From positions 1-64,000 of the forward strand of contig JBBPZV010000038.1 of NCBI GenBank assembly GCA_038198775.1: a stretch of 64,000 nucleotides of DNA. The letters run 5' to 3'. This DNA comes from JACCYJ01 sp038198775. GTDB lineage: Bacteria > Actinomycetota > Actinomycetes > Propionibacteriales > Nocardioidaceae. This document shows positions 21,205 to 30,297 of this stretch, one piece after another (position 1 is the stretch's first letter; each line of letters starts with the position of its first letter). The translations under genes were made by a program, and so were the position numbers. Below the pieces are notes generated by a model. It searched no databases, had not been told where the DNA came from, and saw only the letters and a program-made list of their open reading frames with translations.

Positions 21205-24200
21205 TCACCGGCGCACCCGCAGCAGTCGCTCCAGACCCGGCCGGTCCGGCAAGTCATCGACGGCTACCACTCGACTGGTTCGCACGTAGTAGAACGCGGC
21301 CCGGACCCGCTCCAGCGGGAGCTGGTGCATCTCGGCCCACGCCAGCCGGTAGATCGCGAGCTGCAGGGGGTCGGAGCCTGCACCGTGGCTGGTCTTCCAG
21401 TCCACCACCAAGCAACCGTCAGCGTGGTCATAGACGGCATCGATGCGACCGCACAGGACCTGGCCGGCCAGCTTGAGCGAGAACGGGGCCTCCACGACCC
21501 GTGGCCGATGGTCGCCGAACGGGCCGCTGCGGAAGGCGTCCCGGAGCGAACCCAGCTCCTCGTCGACAAAGTCGGCGTCCGCCGCCCCGGGCAGGTCGTA
21601 CGGCTCCAGCAACGCCTGCTGACCGGCGTCGGACTCGACCCAGGCGTGGAACCGGGTGCCCACATGCGCGGCCCGGGACGGCGGCCGCGGCATCGGCCGG
21701 GCCAGTTCGGCGGCGAACCCGTCCGGGTCGGCCCGCATGCGCAGCGCCGCGGTCACCGACAGTGCCGCCGGAAGCGGGACCGAGACGACGTCCGAGGTCT
21801 CGGCCTGTGCCTCGCCGAGCAACACGTCGATCTCGGCGTCCAGCGCGTGCAGCCGTCGCAGTGCCAGAGCGTCGCCGGCCTGGCCTGGTTGCGGCACCGC
21901 ATCACCGGGTTCGGCTGCCGCGAGCGCGTCCCGAACCGCCTGAGCGGCCAGCGACCGGCGGGCGAGCCGGTCGGCGTCGAGATCCGCCGGCCACGGCCGG
22001 GCGGCGGCCGCCGCAAGCAGCGGGTTCGACGTCCCCGGCTGGGGGCGGGGCTCCCACGAGACGGCGTCGGCTTCCTCGTGTCGCGCCCGCAGCTGGCGGA
22101 GGTACTCAGATGGGCCACGGGGACGCTTTTGGGTGCGACCCCACCAGTGCGCGCTGGCGATCAGCAACCGCTTCGCGCGGGTACAGGCGACGTAGCCCAG
22201 CCGGCGCTCCTCCAGCAGCGAGTGATCCTTGACCTGCTGCCCGAAGGCCGAGAACGCGGCGGTCCCCCAGTCCGCCGGAGCCAGCCGGCCGACGGCATCA
22301 CCGCGCAGCGCGAACGGCAGCTCCGAGGAGCACGAGGTCCAACGACTACGACCGCGCTCGTTGGGAAACACCCGGTCGGCCAGGAAGGGCACGAACACGA
22401 CCGGCCACTCCAGTCCCTTCGCCTTGTGCACCGTCATCACCTTGACCGAGTCGCTCGGCGACGCCGTCGCGACCGCGATGCCGCCACACTCCTCCTCGGC
22501 GCTCAGGTAGGCCAGGAAGCCGTCCAACCTGGCGGCGGGTTCCGCCGTCACGAAGTCCTCGACGCTCTGCAGCAGGCCGGAGAGGTTGTCGCGGGCCGCG
22601 GCTGCGTCGGGGCCGGGGTCGGCGCCGAGCTCGACATCGAGCCCGAGGCACTCGATCACCCGCCGCACCAGCTCGACAAGCGGGGCGTCGGCCACCGACC
22701 GCAGCTGGCGGAGCTCCGCGGCGAGCGAGCCGAACCACTCGGTCGCGGCGGCAGAGTACGGCAGTCGCCCCGGCTCCTCGAGTGCCTCCGACAGCGCCGG
22801 CACGTCGGTCGGGTCCGAGCCGGCCACCGCTCCCGCCAACCGGTCGGTCGCGACCACGTCGTCGCAGCGGGTCGGGGGGGCCGCCAGCGCACGGGCACGT
22901 CGGCCCAGCAGCGCCAGGTCGCGAGCGCCGATCCGCCACCGCGGCCCGGTGAGCAGCCGCAGCAGCGCAGCGTTGGCAGTGGGCGCCTGCACCACGTGCA
23001 ACGTCGCGACCACATCGCGGACCTCGGGCTGCTGCAGCAGCCCGCTCAGGCCGACGATCTCCACCGGCACGCCCGCTCGTCGCAGCGCAACTGCGAGGGC
23101 GCCGAACTCGCTGCCGTCGCGAAGCAGGATCGCGATGTCGGACCAGGCCACGTCGCCCGCGTCCCCATCTCGGTGCACCGCGCGTACCCGCTCGACGAGC
23201 CAGCGGATCTCCTCGGGCACGGTCCCCAGGCACGCCGTCTCCACCGCACCCGGTCCGGCGTCTGAGCGTGGTTCGGCTGGCCCGACGCTGCGGTGGACGT
23301 CGAGGAGCGGCGCCGCCAGGGTGTTGGCGGCGCCGAGGACCGCCCTGTCGCAGCGGCGGTTGACGATCAGCTCGTGGGCCGGCGCGGACGAGCCGTCGGA
23401 CTGGACGAAGTGCTCGGGAAACGCGTCCAGGTTGTCCGCGCTGGCGCCCCGCCAGCCGTAGATCGCCTGGCACGGGTCGCCGACGGCGCTCACCGGATGG
23501 CCCCGTCCAGCGGCGGCCGTCGCGCCGGAGAACAAGCCCTGCAGCATCAGGCGTTGGGAGACCGAGGTGTCCTGGTACTCGTCGAGCAGGACGACCCGAT
23601 AGCGCTCCCGCTCGAGGCGGGACACCACCGGGGAACGGGTGGCCAGCCACGCGCCGTGGGCCATCTGCTCGCTGAAGTCGGTGACCCCGTCGGCGGCCTT
23701 GGCCGCGCGGTAGCGGGCTACCAGTTCGGCCAGCTCCTCGCGCTTGCGGGATGTGGCGAGCGTCTCGCCGACGTGGCGCCGTTGCTCGACTCCGGCCAGC
23801 CGCTCACACAACTCCCGTTCGAACTCGAGCAGTTCCTCGAGGTCGACGAGGTGGTCCCAAAGCTGCCCGTCCAGCCGCACCACGTCGCGTACGAGCGACG
23901 CCACGTCGGTGGACAGCGTCGGCAGCCGGGCCGTGCACCCTGCGATGACCCGCGCCGCCCGCTGGTAGCACGACGCGTCGGTCACCAGCCTCAGGTCCGG
24001 CTCCAGCCCGAGGCGCAGTCCATGCTCGGCGACCAGGCCGGCGGCGTACGCGTGATAGGTCGCGATCCGGGGCTCCGCACCCTCGTCGGGCCGCCGCTCG
24101 CGTGGCGGCGCCGCAGACAGCAAGCTCAGCGCCGTGCGCACCCGGGCCCCCAGCTCCGCCGCCGCCTTGTTGCTGAAGGTCAGCCCGAGCACCTGGTCAG

Positions 24201-24411
24201 GACCGACGAGGCCTCGCCCGACCAGCCACACCACCCGCGCGGCCATCACGGTCGTCTTGCCCGACCCGGCACCGGCAATGATCGCGCTCGGACCCAGCGG
24301 TGCGGTGATCGCCGCCAGCTGCTCCTTGGCGAAGCGCATGCCGAGCACGGCGCCCAGCTGCTCCTCGTCGTCCAGCACCGGTTCCGACTCGGCCTTGGCA
24401 GTCGGCGTCAT
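21205..24411 (-). CDS. adnB: AdnB-like helicase-nuclease subunit
   Basis: A 1068-residue fusion of a UvrD-type motor and a RecB-type nuclease. Walker A is IIAGAGSGKTT (about 44-54), Walker B VVLLDEYQDTS, then VGDPCQAIYGWRGA, TVHKAKGLEWPVVF and YVACTRAKRLLIAS. The C-terminal nuclease has HVGTRFHAW, VLCGRIDAVYD and LVVDWKTSHG, with the metal-binding Asp and Lys (D1004, K1006) intact. With AdnA it forms the heterodimeric end-resection machine described in mycobacteria, loading on double-strand breaks. Its ATG overlaps the adnA stop (ATGA), so the subunits are made in one-to-one coupling. Confidence 0.93.
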   Translation of the reverse strand: MTPTAKAESEPVLDDEEQLGAVLGMRFAKEQLAAITAPLGPSAIIAGAGSGKTTVMAARVVWLVGRGLVGPDQVLGLTFSNKAAAELGARVRTALSLLSAAPPRERRPDEGAEPRIATYHAYAAGLVAEHGLRLGLEPDLRLVTDASCYQRAARVIAGCTARLPTLSTDVASLVRDVVRLDGQLWDHLVDLEELLEFERELCERLAGVEQRRHVGETLATSRKREELAELVARYRAAKAADGVTDFSEQMAHGAWLATRSPVVSRLERERYRVVLLDEYQDTSVSQRLMLQGLFSGATAAAGRGHPVSAVGDPCQAIYGWRGASADNLDAFPEHFVQSDGSSAPAHELIVNRRCDRAVLGAANTLAAPLLDVHRSVGPAEPRSDAGPGAVETACLGTVPEEIRWLVERVRAVHRDGDAGDVAWSDIAILLRDGSEFGALAVALRRAGVPVEIVGLSGLLQQPEVRDVVATLHVVQAPTANAALLRLLTGPRWRIGARDLALLGRRARALAAPPTRCDDVVATDRLAGAVAGSDPTDVPALSEALEEPGRLPYSAAATEWFGSLAAELRQLRSVADAPLVELVRRVIECLGLDVELGADPGPDAAAARDNLSGLLQSVEDFVTAEPAARLDGFLAYLSAEEECGGIAVATASPSDSVKVMTVHKAKGLEWPVVFVPFLADRVFPNERGRSRWTSCSSELPFALRGDAVGRLAPADWGTAAFSAFGQQVKDHSLLEERRLGYVACTRAKRLLIASAHWWGRTQKRPRGPSEYLRQLRARHEEADAVSWEPRPQPGTSNPLLAAAAARPWPADLDADRLARRSLAAQAVRDALAAAEPGDAVPQPGQAGDALALRRLHALDAEIDVLLGEAQAETSDVVSVPLPAALSVTAALRMRADPDGFAAELARPMPRPPSRAAHVGTRFHAWVESDAGQQALLEPYDLPGAADADFVDEELGSLRDAFRSGPFGDHRPRVVEAPFSLKLAGQVLCGRIDAVYDHADGCLVVDWKTSHGAGSDPLQLAIYRLAWAEMHQLPLERVRAAFYYVRTSRVVAVDDLPDRPGLERLLRVRR

Positions 24412-27400
24412 GACGGCTGCGACTGGGCGGCGAGCAACGTCAGCCCCTCCGGCCGGGCCGGGCAGCACGCCGAGAAGTCGCAGTGACGGCACACCTCCCC
24501 CGGCGTGGCGAGGAATGCCTCGTCTCGCACGGTGCGGACGGCCAGCTCGAGCTGCGGCTCGACCGCGGCGCGGGCGGCACCGGGATCTTGGTGCTGCACC
24601 CGCGGCAGCCCGTCGCTGCCTCCCGGGGGCGCGGCGCGCAGGTGCACCAGCTCCGCACCACCCGGTTCGCCGTCCGGGCCGACCCCCGAGATCCCGCCGT
24701 GGCGCACCGCCAGCTGGTAGGTGCCGAGCTGCGGGTGGCGCTCGACCTGGGCCCGCGTCGGGACGCGGCGACCGCTCTTGAGGTCGACCACGACGACGTG
24801 GCCGGACGCGTCCAGCTCGACTCGGTCCAGGCGGCCGCGCAGCACCACCCGGTCGCCGGCGACGGGGACCTCGACCTGGAACTGTTCCTCCGCGGCGACC
24901 AGCCGCCGGCCGCGCCGGGCCCCGTGCCAGGCGACGAAGCGTCGCACGGCCGCGGCCGCCTCCTCCCGCTCCCGAACCGATATCCAGGGGGCGGGGAACG
25001 CCAGCGAATGCCACACCCGGTCCACGTGCGCGTCCAGCTCGACCGGATCGGGCGCGCAGTCGCCGCTCGCCACGCTCTCGGCCAGCGCGTGCAACAGCTT
25101 GCCGAAGCCCTGCGCCGGCGTGTGCGGCGCCTCTGCTCCCGCCTCCCGGGCGAGGAACCAGCGCAGCGGACACGACAGCAGTGCCTCGAGCCCGCTCCCG
25201 GACAGCTCGATCGGTTCGCCGGAGGGACGGACCGGGGTGGGCGAGGCCGTGACCGCCCGCACACCCCACCACGCGTCCGGATGGGCGCAGTCGAGGCCGC
25301 GATGGCCGGATGCTCCCGCAACAGCCAGCCGGGCGATGGCTCGCGCAGCTACCAGCCGCACCTGCGGGTCGTCGGTCGTCTCCGCGATGCAGCGCAGCTC
25401 GGCCAGCACCCCCCGCAACGACACCGGCCGGCTGGGGCGGCCCAGCGGCGCCTCGATGGGAACTCCCAGCTGGGACAGGAATCGCGAGGGCTGGTCGCCG
25501 TCCTCGCCTGGTCCGGCGACCGCGGTGACGACGAGACGCTCGCGCGCCCGGGTGACCGCCACGTAGAACAGCCGGCGCTCCTCCGCCAGCAGCTCCGAAC
25601 CCGTCGGGGCAGCGCCCAGGCCACCGCGTTCGAGCCGTTCGGCCTCGAGGAACGACCCCCGACGGCGCAGGTCGGGCCAGCTGCCCTCCTGGACGCCGGC
25701 CACCACCACGAGCCGCCATTGCAGTCCCTTTGCCCGGTGGGCGGTGAGCAACCGCACCGCGTCACCTCGTACGCGCTGGGTCGGGAGCGGGTCGGCGGGG
25801 ACCTGCTGGGCTTCGATGCCAGCGAGGAAATCCGCGAGCTGGGGCGGCGACTGCCGCTGCGCGCCCCGGGCCGCGGTGGCGAAGAGGGCGCACGCGGCAT
25901 CGAGATCGCGGTGCGCCGCACGGGCGGCGTCGCCACCAGCCTGCGCCTGGGTGTGCAGCCGCCGCGGCCACGACGTCGACGACCAGATCTCCCACAACAC
26001 GTCTTCGGCCGCCGCTCGTTGCTGGACAAGTCGGCGGGCTCGCCACACCAGCCGCGCCATGGGCAGGGCTCGGCGGGCGGGCGCCCCGGGCGTCGCGGCC
26101 AGTACGTCGGGGTCGGCGAACGCCGCGGCCAGCAGCTCGTCGGAGGGGCGAGGCGGCCGCTCCCCGCCGCGGGTGTCGCGCTCGCGCAGCTGACGGGCGA
26201 GGCGACGCACCGCGCCGACGTCCATCGCGCCGAGGGGCGACGTCAGCAGGGCCTCGACGAGGGTCGCGTCGGGGGGCTCGGGACGGGAGGCCGCACGGAG
26301 CGCCGAAAGCAGCACCCGCACAAGCGGCTGGAACCGCAGCGGCACCTCGTCGCCGGCCACCTCCACCGGCACGTCCGCACCCGCAAGTGCGCGGTGCAGT
26401 CGCACCACCTCAGCTCCAGAACGCACTAGTACGGCCATGTCCTGCCAGGGAATTCCGTCGGCGAGACGAGCACGGCGCAGCAGCGCCGCAACGTGCTCGG
26501 CCTCCGCCGCCGCTGACAGGAACGTCGCGACGCGAACCTGCCCGGATCCGTACGCCGGGTCGACGCAGCGCGGTCGGCGGAACGCCTCGAACGCGGCACG
26601 GTCGACACTTCCGCAGACGCCGACCTGGCCGATGACCTCGCGGGAAGCCCGCGAGATCGCCTCGCCGAAGCGTCGGGTCGAACCCAATGCGTACGTCGGC
26701 GCGGGCCGGCCGTCGGCGCACGGAAACTCGCGGGGAAACCGGAGGAGCGCCTGCGCGTCGGCGCCGCGGAACGCATAGATCGACTGATCGGGATCCCCTA
26801 CCACGACCAGGTCGCGTCCTTCTCCCGCGAGCTGGCGCAGCAGCGCGACCTGGCCGGGGTCGGTGTCTTGGTACTCGTCGACGACGACCAGCCTGAGCTG
26901 CCGGTGCAGCACCCGCCGGGCCTGCGGCGAGCTCGCCACCAGCCCGGCCCGGTGCACGAGCTCGGTGTAGTCGACCGCGTTCTGCGCGTCGCACACGTCC
27001 AGGTAGTCGGCGAAGAACTGCCCTGCCGCCACCCACTCGGGTCGGCCGGCCCGCCGCCCGGCAGTCACGACGTCGCCGGGGTCCAGGCCGCGCTCTCGAG
27101 CGCGCGCGACCACCCGCTGGACCTCGGTGGCCAGCCCACGGGTGCCGAGCGCCGCCACCATGCTCACCGGCCAGTCGACGGTGCCCGCCCGGACGCTGCC
27201 GACAAGCAGGTCGGAGATGACGACGTCCTGCTCGGCCGCCGACAACAGCCGCAGCGGCGCGACGAACGCATCCGGGTCCTGGAACCGGCGCACCAGCGAG
27301 AAGCAGAACGCGTGGAACGTGGTCGCCGTCACGCCGGTGGTGGTGGCCGACAGCCGCGCCGCGATGCGCGCCCGGAGCTCTGCGGCGGCCTTCCGGCCGA

Positions 27401-27614
27401 AGGTCAGCACGAGGACCTCGTCGGCGCGAAGTCCGCGGCGCTGGATGCGGTCGACGACGACCTCGACCAGCGTCGTCGTCTTGCCGGTCCCGGGACCCGC
27501 CAGCACCAGCAGCGGGCCCCCGGGGTGGTCGACCACGGCCTGCTGGTCGGGGTCCAGCCGGGGCGGCTCGAGCCGGCACGGGGCTGGGTGCTGCAGGACG
27601 TAGCGGGATGTCAT
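24408..27614 (-). CDS. adnA: AdnA-like helicase-nuclease subunit with Fe-S site
   Basis: A 1068-residue partner of AdnB. Walker A VLAGPGTGKTTT (37-48), Walker B VVVDEYQDTD (243-252), VGDPDQSIYAFRGA, LTAHRAKGLQWRLVVV and YVAVTRARERLV complete the SF1 motor. The C-terminal nuclease has LRGRLDRVEL and VVVDLKSGRR (D944, K946), and four Cys (about C815 and C1042, C1045, C1051) in the AddB/RecB-like iron-sulfur spacing. Mycobacterial AdnA lies first in the operon, as here. The ATG at 27614 begins the conserved region. Exactly the same length as AdnB, by coincidence. Confidence 0.92.
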   Translation of the reverse strand: MTSRYVLQHPAPCRLEPPRLDPDQQAVVDHPGGPLLVLAGPGTGKTTTLVEVVVDRIQRRGLRADEVLVLTFGRKAAAELRARIAARLSATTTGVTATTFHAFCFSLVRRFQDPDAFVAPLRLLSAAEQDVVISDLLVGSVRAGTVDWPVSMVAALGTRGLATEVQRVVARARERGLDPGDVVTAGRRAGRPEWVAAGQFFADYLDVCDAQNAVDYTELVHRAGLVASSPQARRVLHRQLRLVVVDEYQDTDPGQVALLRQLAGEGRDLVVVGDPDQSIYAFRGADAQALLRFPREFPCADGRPAPTYALGSTRRFGEAISRASREVIGQVGVCGSVDRAAFEAFRRPRCVDPAYGSGQVRVATFLSAAAEAEHVAALLRRARLADGIPWQDMAVLVRSGAEVVRLHRALAGADVPVEVAGDEVPLRFQPLVRVLLSALRAASRPEPPDATLVEALLTSPLGAMDVGAVRRLARQLRERDTRGGERPPRPSDELLAAAFADPDVLAATPGAPARRALPMARLVWRARRLVQQRAAAEDVLWEIWSSTSWPRRLHTQAQAGGDAARAAHRDLDAACALFATAARGAQRQSPPQLADFLAGIEAQQVPADPLPTQRVRGDAVRLLTAHRAKGLQWRLVVVAGVQEGSWPDLRRRGSFLEAERLERGGLGAAPTGSELLAEERRLFYVAVTRARERLVVTAVAGPGEDGDQPSRFLSQLGVPIEAPLGRPSRPVSLRGVLAELRCIAETTDDPQVRLVAARAIARLAVAGASGHRGLDCAHPDAWWGVRAVTASPTPVRPSGEPIELSGSGLEALLSCPLRWFLAREAGAEAPHTPAQGFGKLLHALAESVASGDCAPDPVELDAHVDRVWHSLAFPAPWISVREREEAAAAVRRFVAWHGARRGRRLVAAEEQFQVEVPVAGDRVVLRGRLDRVELDASGHVVVVDLKSGRRVPTRAQVERHPQLGTYQLAVRHGGISGVGPDGEPGGAELVHLRAAPPGGSDGLPRVQHQDPGAARAAVEPQLELAVRTVRDEAFLATPGEVCRHCDFSACCPARPEGLTLLAAQSQPS

Positions 27615-27655
27615 GCAGTGATTGCACCAGCGCCCGCCGACAGTCGCCCCGGCCC

Positions 27656-28012
27656 TCAGGGCTGCTGGTGCACCCGCAGCTCGGCGTCCCAGGGGCCAGG
27701 AGTTGTCCACGCGGCCCGGCCGATGTCGATGCGGAACCGACCCGCGGCCGTGCGACCGACCGGCGTCCCCTCGGCGGCGTAGCGCCGCAGCGCCTCGGCG
27801 CCGTGCGAGGGCGGCAGGCCGCCGTCGGCACGCACCACTCGCCACCACGGCACGCCGCCGCCGTACTCGGCCAGCACCCGCCCCACCCGGCGCGGACCGC
27901 TGCTGCCGACGAGAGTCGCGACGTCGCCGTACGCCAGCACCTTGCCGGCCGGGATGGCTTCCACGACGCGAAGCACCGACTCGGTGTACGCCTCGCGCTC
28001 CGAGCGGGTCAC
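27656..28012 (-). CDS. Alkyltransferase-like (ATL) DNA-binding protein
   Basis: A 118-residue protein with the DNA-binding domain of O6-alkylguanine-DNA alkyltransferase: VVEAIPAGKVLAYGDVATLVG with the helix-turn-helix and the Arg finger of GPRRVGRVL. The methyl-accepting Cys of the PCHRV motif is replaced: the site reads VPWWRVV, with Trp56 in place of Cys. Such ATL proteins bind alkylated guanine, flip it and signal to nucleotide excision repair rather than repair it themselves. GTG 28012 is the only start close to the domain. It is just upstream of adnA, as Rv3204 is in M. tuberculosis. Confidence 0.9.
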   Translation of the reverse strand: MTRSEREAYTESVLRVVEAIPAGKVLAYGDVATLVGSSGPRRVGRVLAEYGGGVPWWRVVRADGGLPPSHGAEALRRYAAEGTPVGRTAAGRFRIDIGRAAWTTPGPWDAELRVHQQP

Positions 28013-28147
28013 GCCGTCATTGTGCGACCTCCGCTGCTGTGGACGTACTGTGCGAGCCCCGTCCCCGCCGGCGGGCGCCTCGTCCAATGGCCCCGCGTCA
28101 CTTCCAAAGGATGCGCGCCATTGGGAGCGCGGCATCGTGCTCGAGCC

Positions 28148-29338
28148 TCAGTAGGCGGGCTGGGACGGGTCGATCTGGTCGACCCAGGCGGACACGCCAC
28201 CCGCGACGTGCACGGCGTCGGGGAACCCGGCGCCCTTGAGCACCGCCAGCACCTCCGCGGAGCGCACGCCGCTCTTGCAGTGCAGCACGACCTGCCTGTC
28301 TCGCGGCAGGGCCTTCACCGCGTCGCCGGCGAGGAACTCGCCCTTGGGGATCAGCACGGCACCGGGGATGCGGTTGATGTCGTACTCGGTGGGCTCGCGC
28401 ACGTCGACCAGCATGAAGTCGCGGCTGCCCTCGTCCCGCTCCTTCAACCAGCCCGCCAGCGTCGACACCGAGATCGTCGCGTCGACCGCCGCCTCCGCGG
28501 CCCGGTCGCTGACCGCGCCGCAGAACAGCTCGTAGTCGACCAGCTCGGTCACCGTGGGGTTGTCGCCGCAGACAGCGCAAGCGGGATCTTTGCGAACGGC
28601 GAGCTTCTGCCAGCTCATCTCGAGCGCGTCATAGATCATCAGCCGTCCCAGCAGTGGCTCCCCGATGCCCGTCAGCAGCTTGAGGGCCTCGGTCACCTGG
28701 GCCGCACCGATGGAGGCACACAGCACACCGAGCACACCGCCCTCGGCGCAGGAGGGGACCATGCCCGGAGGTGGCGGCTCAGGGTACAGACAGCGGTAGC
28801 ACGGGCCGTGCTCGGCCCAGAAGACGCTCAGCTGGCCGTCGAAGCGGAAGATCGAGCCCCACACGTACGGCTTCTCGAGCAGCACGCACGCGTCGTTGAC
28901 CAGGTAACGGGTGGCGAAGTTGTCGGTGCCGTCGACGACGAGGTCGTACGGCGCGATCACCTCGAGGGCGTTGGAGGAGTCGAGCCGCTCGGTGTGCAGC
29001 ACGACCTCGACGTACGGGTTCACCTCCGCGATCGACTCTCGAGCCGACACTGCCTTGGGCCTGCCGAGGTCGCTCTGACCGTGGATGACCTGCCGCTGCA
29101 GGTTGGACTCGTCCACGTCGTCGAAGTCGACCACGCCGATGGTCCCGACCCCGGCGGCGGCCAGGTAGAGCAGCGCCGGGCTCCCGAGCCCCCCGGCACC
29201 GATGACGAGCACCCTGGCGTTCTTCAACCGCCGCTGCCCGACCATTCCCACCTCGGGGATGATGAGGTGGCGGCTGTAGCGGCGCACCTCCGGGGCGCTC
29301 AGCGGGGCGGACGGCTCGACCAGGGCGGGCAGCGACAC
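28148..29338 (-). CDS. moeZ: MoeZ/MoeB: adenylyltransferase with rhodanese domain
   Basis: A 396-residue E1-like enzyme. The N-terminal ThiF/MoeB domain has the nucleotide loop VLVIGAGGLGSPALLYLA, VVDFDDVDESNLQRQ and a CxxC...CxxC zinc site (CYRCLYPE and CAVCGDN). The C-terminal rhodanese domain holds the persulfide Cys at C354 in VLHCKSGVRSAEV. It activates the C-terminus of ubiquitin-like sulfur carriers (MoaD, CysO, QbsE type) by adenylation and then sulfurates them. GTG 29338 is placed by GAAGGAG five bases upstream. It fits with moaE in the same window. Rv3206c is the counterpart. Confidence 0.93.
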   Translation of the reverse strand: MSLPALVEPSAPLSAPEVRRYSRHLIIPEVGMVGQRRLKNARVLVIGAGGLGSPALLYLAAAGVGTIGVVDFDDVDESNLQRQVIHGQSDLGRPKAVSARESIAEVNPYVEVVLHTERLDSSNALEVIAPYDLVVDGTDNFATRYLVNDACVLLEKPYVWGSIFRFDGQLSVFWAEHGPCYRCLYPEPPPPGMVPSCAEGGVLGVLCASIGAAQVTEALKLLTGIGEPLLGRLMIYDALEMSWQKLAVRKDPACAVCGDNPTVTELVDYELFCGAVSDRAAEAAVDATISVSTLAGWLKERDEGSRDFMLVDVREPTEYDINRIPGAVLIPKGEFLAGDAVKALPRDRQVVLHCKSGVRSAEVLAVLKGAGFPDAVHVAGGVSAWVDQIDPSQPAY

Positions 29339-29545
29339 GACGTCTCCTTCGCGGCAGAACATGGACGATCGGTCAAAGGTCGTAACAGCCCCGGAGGCCT
29401 CGGTGTTCCGACACAGACCCGCGGGGGCGCTGGTGTCCCAGCTCGGCTGGCGAGGGGTCCGCGGCTTCCCCCGCTATGACGGCGCGCGATGATGGCAGCG
29501 ATTCCCGGCGCAAGCCGGCAGACGACGAGACGAGAGACTGGTGCC

Positions 29546-29770
29546 GTGGAGGTCAGGATCGGCGTACGAGAAGCCCCGCGCGAGATCGTGTTCGAGTCCG
29601 AGGACGGCCGGGATGCCATCCTTGCCGCGCTGCAGGAATCGCTGCGCGAGGAGGGCCTGTTGGTGCTTTCCGATGACAAGGGGCGGACGGTGGCAGTCCC
29701 GGGCGCGCGGGTTGCCTACCTCGAGCTCGGAGAGGAAAGCACCCGGCGGGTAGGTTTCGGAGCCCGGTGA
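29546..29770 (+). CDS. DUF3107 family protein
   Basis: A 74-residue protein of the actinobacterial DUF3107 family, function unknown. It shows VEVRIGVREAPREIVFES, a central helix (AILAALQESLRE) and the closing VAYLELGEESTRRVGFG, the most conserved part. GTG 29546 is the only sensible start. In mycobacteria its counterpart also stands beside moeZ. Confidence 0.85.
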   Translation: MEVRIGVREAPREIVFESEDGRDAILAALQESLREEGLLVLSDDKGRTVAVPGARVAYLELGEESTRRVGFGAR

Positions 29771-29810
29771 ACGGGGCACATCGGACGGTGCCGTCTCACC
29801 CTCGCGCGAC

Positions 29811-29845
29811 GGACGACGGACGACGGACGACGGACGACGGACGCC
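29811..29845. repeat. Heptanucleotide tandem repeat (GGACGAC)
   Basis: Four perfect copies of GGACGAC followed by GGACGCC, in the gap between the DUF3107 and GlsB-type genes. A 7-base unit in non-coding DNA can change copy number by slippage; it lies about 100 bases upstream of ATG 29947 and could affect that promoter. Confidence 0.9.
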
Positions 29846-29946
29846 GAGCGTGACTCGGTGATGGCTTCGGCGGGGACGGCTATCATCTAAATCCACATTC
29901 CCGCACTACGCGGTGCGCGCGTGGACTGGGATAGAAGGGACACGTC

Positions 29947-30222
29947 ATGGGATGGATCGGCACAATCATCTTCGGAGCAATCATCGGGTTGCTAGGCAAG
30001 TTCGTTGCCCCTGGTGACAAGGACAACACCCCGATTTGGCTCACGATCATCTTGGGCATAGTCGGTGCCCTGCTCGGCTACTGGATCGCCGGTCTGCTCG
30101 GTGTCGGTAACACCTCCGGCATCGACTGGATCCGGTGGATCATCTCGATCGTCGTGGCCGCGATCTTGGTGATGATCGCCTCGACGGTCATGGGTCGAAA
30201 CACCGGACGCACCAGCGTCTGA
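29947..30222 (+). CDS. GlsB/YeaQ/YmgE family small membrane protein
   Basis: A 91-residue protein with three membrane segments (IGTIIFGAIIGLLGKFVAPG, WLTIILGIVGALLGYWIAGLLG, WIRWIISIVVAAILVMIAS), the pattern of the transglycosylase-associated YeaQ/YmgE family, usually induced by envelope or salt stress. It ends with a short basic tail. GAAGGGA stands before ATG 29947. Its base composition is noticeably less GC-rich than the neighbours. A strong terminator follows. Confidence 0.9.
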   Translation: MGWIGTIIFGAIIGLLGKFVAPGDKDNTPIWLTIILGIVGALLGYWIAGLLGVGNTSGIDWIRWIISIVVAAILVMIASTVMGRNTGRTSV

Positions 30223-30239
30223 TCGCACCCGAGCGTCAC

Positions 30240-30273
30240 AAACGAGGGTCCGGCGGTTGCCGGACCCTCGTTT
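30240..30273. terminator. Strong bidirectional terminator
   Basis: AAACGAGGGTCCGG (30240-30253) pairs perfectly with CCGGACCCTCGTTT (30260-30273) around a 6-base loop. The stem ends in A:T pairs, so the RNA of either strand ends in U's. It separates two convergent genes. Confidence 0.92.
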
Positions 30274-30297
30274 GGCAATGGCCGCGATGACCGCGCC

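Noticed and set aside
25349..26029. Frames inside adnA and adnB on either strand
   Set aside because: They are shadows in other frames of the helicase-nuclease genes, whose motifs are continuous.
29811..29845. CRISPR array
   Set aside because: The repeat unit is seven bases without spacers, and no cas genes are present in the window.
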